Below are positions 14,844 to 16,504 of a stretch of DNA of 16,504 nt, piece by piece (the stretch's first letter is position 1; every line of letters begins with the position of its first letter). The DNA lies in the NCBI GenBank assembly GCA_030620375.1, contig JAUXEW010000035.1:1-16504 (forward strand), in the 5' to 3' direction. Under the pieces are notes generated by a model that saw nothing but the letters and a program-made list of their open reading frames with translations, made no database searches and had not been told where the DNA came from. The DNA comes from Desulfobacteraceae bacterium (lineage in GTDB: Bacteria; Desulfobacterota; Desulfobacteria; Desulfobacterales; UBA5616). The position numbers and the translations under genes are program-made.

Positions 14844-16257
14844 AATATTTTTTTCCTTTCAAACCAAAGGGTTCCGCCTCAACCAGTTTGCCCCATAATG
14901 AATGGGCAAGTGCCTTCTCGATTTCTACATGGACTAACTTTCCGGGCAGCAATTCATCACCGGGCCCCTCGTGGTCATTCCTAATAAAATTTACAACCTT
15001 ATTGGTCGATGTCCTACCCGACCATTGAATGGCCTGACCATTCGGGTTTACATCATTTAAACGCTGTTTTTTACTCTTTCCTTCTACCAGGATCTGTGCC
15101 GTTGATCCAACCAATTCACTATTTTTTTGGGTGGTTATACTTTCTTGAAGACTCAAAACGCTCTGGAGCCTCGCTTTTTGTTCTGCCGGATGAACCTTAT
15201 TCGGAAAAGCGGCCGCCGGAGCATTGGGTCGATCAGAATAGTTGAATGTGAACAGACTATTATATCCTGCCAATTTTATCAAATCCAAGGTATCAAGAAA
15301 ATCATCCTCTGTTTCTCCCGGAAACCCCACGATAATATCAGAACTGATTGCAATGCCGGGACAAGCCTGTCTCAGCCGATCGACTTTTGTTAAATATTCC
15401 TCCCGGGTGTATTTCCGGTTCATTCGTTTAAGAACAGCGTTTGACCCGGATTGAATCGGCAAATGGACATGGTCACACAATTTTTCAACCGAATGAAACG
15501 CCCCGATAAGGTCATCGGAAAGATCTTTTGGATGGGACGTCGTAAATCGAATTCTTAGAATCCCTTCAATTTCATTAACCTGTCTTAATAATTCGGCAAA
15601 GGTACAAAGCCCCTCTTTTTTCCCGTAGCTGTTGACATTCTGCCCCAATAACGTCACTTCACGGACGCCTGATTTCGCCAATTCCCGGATCTCCTTAATG
15701 ATCTTACCGGAAGCCCTGCTTTTTTCTCTACCCCTGACATAAGGGACCACGCAGTAAGTGCAATAATTATCGCAGCCCTGCATGATGGTTACAAACTTGG
15801 CGGCTTCACGATGGTTATGAAGCGCGATTCCATTTTCAAATTCGTTCACGCTGGTTGTCGTTTCAACATCAATGACCCGGCACTTTTCAACCTCGATCTG
15901 CTGAACCATCTCCGGTAGCCGGCATATGGCGTCCGTTCCAAACACCAGGTCTACGTACGGCATGCGTTTCAGGATTCTCTCCCCCTCCTGCTGTGCCACA
16001 CACCCGCCGATACTGACAATCAATCCGGCCTTTCTCTTCTTTAATCCGGCCAAGCGCCCCAGGAAGCTGAACGCTTTCTGCTGGGCTTTTTCACGGATGG
16101 CGCAAGTGTTTGCAATAATAAGATCGGCCGTGTCCAATGAAAGGGTTCTTTCGTATCCGATGGTGCTTAAAATTTTCTCAATCTGCTCGGTGTCAACCAC
16201 ATTCATCTGACACCCCATGGTATTGATGTATACGGTTTTACTTATCTTCATCTTCAT
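14833..16257 (-). CDS. miaB: tRNA-2-methylthio-N6-dimethylallyladenosine synthase MiaB
   Basis: A 474-residue methylthiotransferase that adds the 2-methylthio group to i6A37 of tRNAs reading U-starting codons. Three N-terminal Cys bind one [4Fe-4S] cluster: Cys16 in NTMGCQMN (the MiaB form, not the GCPKN of RimO), Cys52 in ANTCAIRE and Cys86 in GGCVAQQEG. The radical-SAM cluster is Cys162/166/169 in GCDNYCTYC. A C-terminal TRAM domain runs from about LVGSTAQILVEG to the end. The open frame extends six codons further up (to 16275), but the ATG at 16257 is preferred because it has GAGG seven bases before it and overlaps the stop of the DUF4911 gene as ATGA, a classic coupling arrangement. Confidence 0.96.
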   Translation of the reverse strand: MKMKISKTVYINTMGCQMNVVDTEQIEKILSTIGYERTLSLDTADLIIANTCAIREKAQQKAFSFLGRLAGLKKRKAGLIVSIGGCVAQQEGERILKRMPYVDLVFGTDAICRLPEMVQQIEVEKCRVIDVETTTSVNEFENGIALHNHREAAKFVTIMQGCDNYCTYCVVPYVRGREKSRASGKIIKEIRELAKSGVREVTLLGQNVNSYGKKEGLCTFAELLRQVNEIEGILRIRFTTSHPKDLSDDLIGAFHSVEKLCDHVHLPIQSGSNAVLKRMNRKYTREEYLTKVDRLRQACPGIAISSDIIVGFPGETEDDFLDTLDLIKLAGYNSLFTFNYSDRPNAPAAAFPNKVHPAEQKARLQSVLSLQESITTQKNSELVGSTAQILVEGKSKKQRLNDVNPNGQAIQWSGRTSTNKVVNFIRNDHEGPGDELLPGKLVHVEIEKALAHSLWGKLVEAEPFGLKGKKYYAA

Positions 16258-16487
16258 TCCACAGCCTCGAGCCATTTGCCCATTTCCTCCATCAAAATAC
16301 TTTCCCGAAGCCCCTGCAACACCCCATTGAATTCCTTTTCACATCCCGGGGCAATCGAAAACATCACTACTCCCAAACCCCGATCCACAGTGGACACGAC
16401 GGCCAGCCCTTCATACGCTTCAAAAATAAACTTAACGAAACTGATCTCCCGCCGGTCCACCCGGTAATATTTTCGTATGGTTTCCAA
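16254..16487 (-). CDS. DUF4911 domain protein, TTG start
   Basis: A 77-residue protein matching DUF4911 (VDRREISFVKFIFEAYEGL near the N-terminus, LGVVMFSIAPGCE in the middle). Function is unknown; the family is small and commonly sits next to miaB in deltaproteobacteria. An in-frame TGA four codons upstream leaves TTG at 16487 as the only plausible start; GGAG lies 12 bases before it, slightly far. The stop codon overlaps the miaB start by four bases (ATGA at 16257-16254), so the two are translationally coupled. The promoter of this cluster lies outside the window. Confidence 0.85.
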   Translation of the reverse strand: METIRKYYRVDRREISFVKFIFEAYEGLAVVSTVDRGLGVVMFSIAPGCEKEFNGVLQGLRESILMEEMGKWLEAVE

Positions 16488-16504
16488 GAATCCGTATCAC
16501 TCCA

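Noticed and set aside
16258..16275. Earlier ATG for MiaB at 16275
   Set aside because: The six extra codons precede the GAGG site and lie inside the DUF4911 gene; the ATGA overlap start at 16257 fits better.

Overview
The window looks like chromosomal DNA from an anaerobic deltaproteobacterium, most likely in or near the Desulfobacterales. This is inferred from three things: a cytoplasmic DMSO-reductase-family Mo/W enzyme with its ferredoxin subunit, the miaB / bifunctional-nuclease / PHP gene cluster, and dispersed short inverted repeats built around GTCTCGTAAAAAGTC. Base composition appears moderate (roughly 45-50% GC by eye). I saw no rRNA, tRNA, CRISPR array, transposase or phage gene.

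Layout. (1) 2-3019: 3' part of a large extracellular protein (DUF11 repeats, calcium-binding TSP3-like repeats, three PKD/REJ-like domains, a choice-of-anchor U-type domain and a Gly-rich/Cys tail that stops abruptly). (2) 3020-3421: non-coding, with a 148-bp inverted-repeat element containing nested hairpins and a second, C/G-rich palindromic repeat. (3) 3422-7067: a three-gene + strand cassette of a short-chain dehydrogenase, a DmsA-like molybdopterin subunit without export signal, and a four-cluster DmsB-like ferredoxin subunit. There is no membrane anchor gene, so this is probably a soluble cytoplasmic redox enzyme of unknown substrate working with an alcohol/ketone dehydrogenase. (4) 7023-7238: a second copy of the inverted repeat, which supplies the last codons and stop of the ferredoxin gene. 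(5) 7261-10385: a transmembrane protein joining a cytoplasmic DUF4388/PATAN domain to a periplasmic repeat region and an Lcl_C (DUF1566) domain, followed by a histidine-phosphatase gene. (6) 10415-12164, - strand: a LysM membrane protein and a lysophospholipase-like alpha/beta hydrolase. (7) 12388-13587: an M29 metallo-aminopeptidase, followed by a truncated third repeat copy. (8) 16487-13670, - strand: a tightly packed cluster of DUF4911 protein, MiaB, bifunctional nuclease family protein and PHP-domain phosphoesterase, with a 4-base and an 11-base gene overlap.

The most notable points are the changed Fe-S ligand pattern in both subunits of the Mo/W enzyme, the repeat that became part of a coding sequence, the bracketing of the redox cassette by two copies of that repeat, and the inside-outside architecture of the DUF4388/Lcl_C protein. 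Calls rest on motif recognition by eye. No database search or structure prediction was run.
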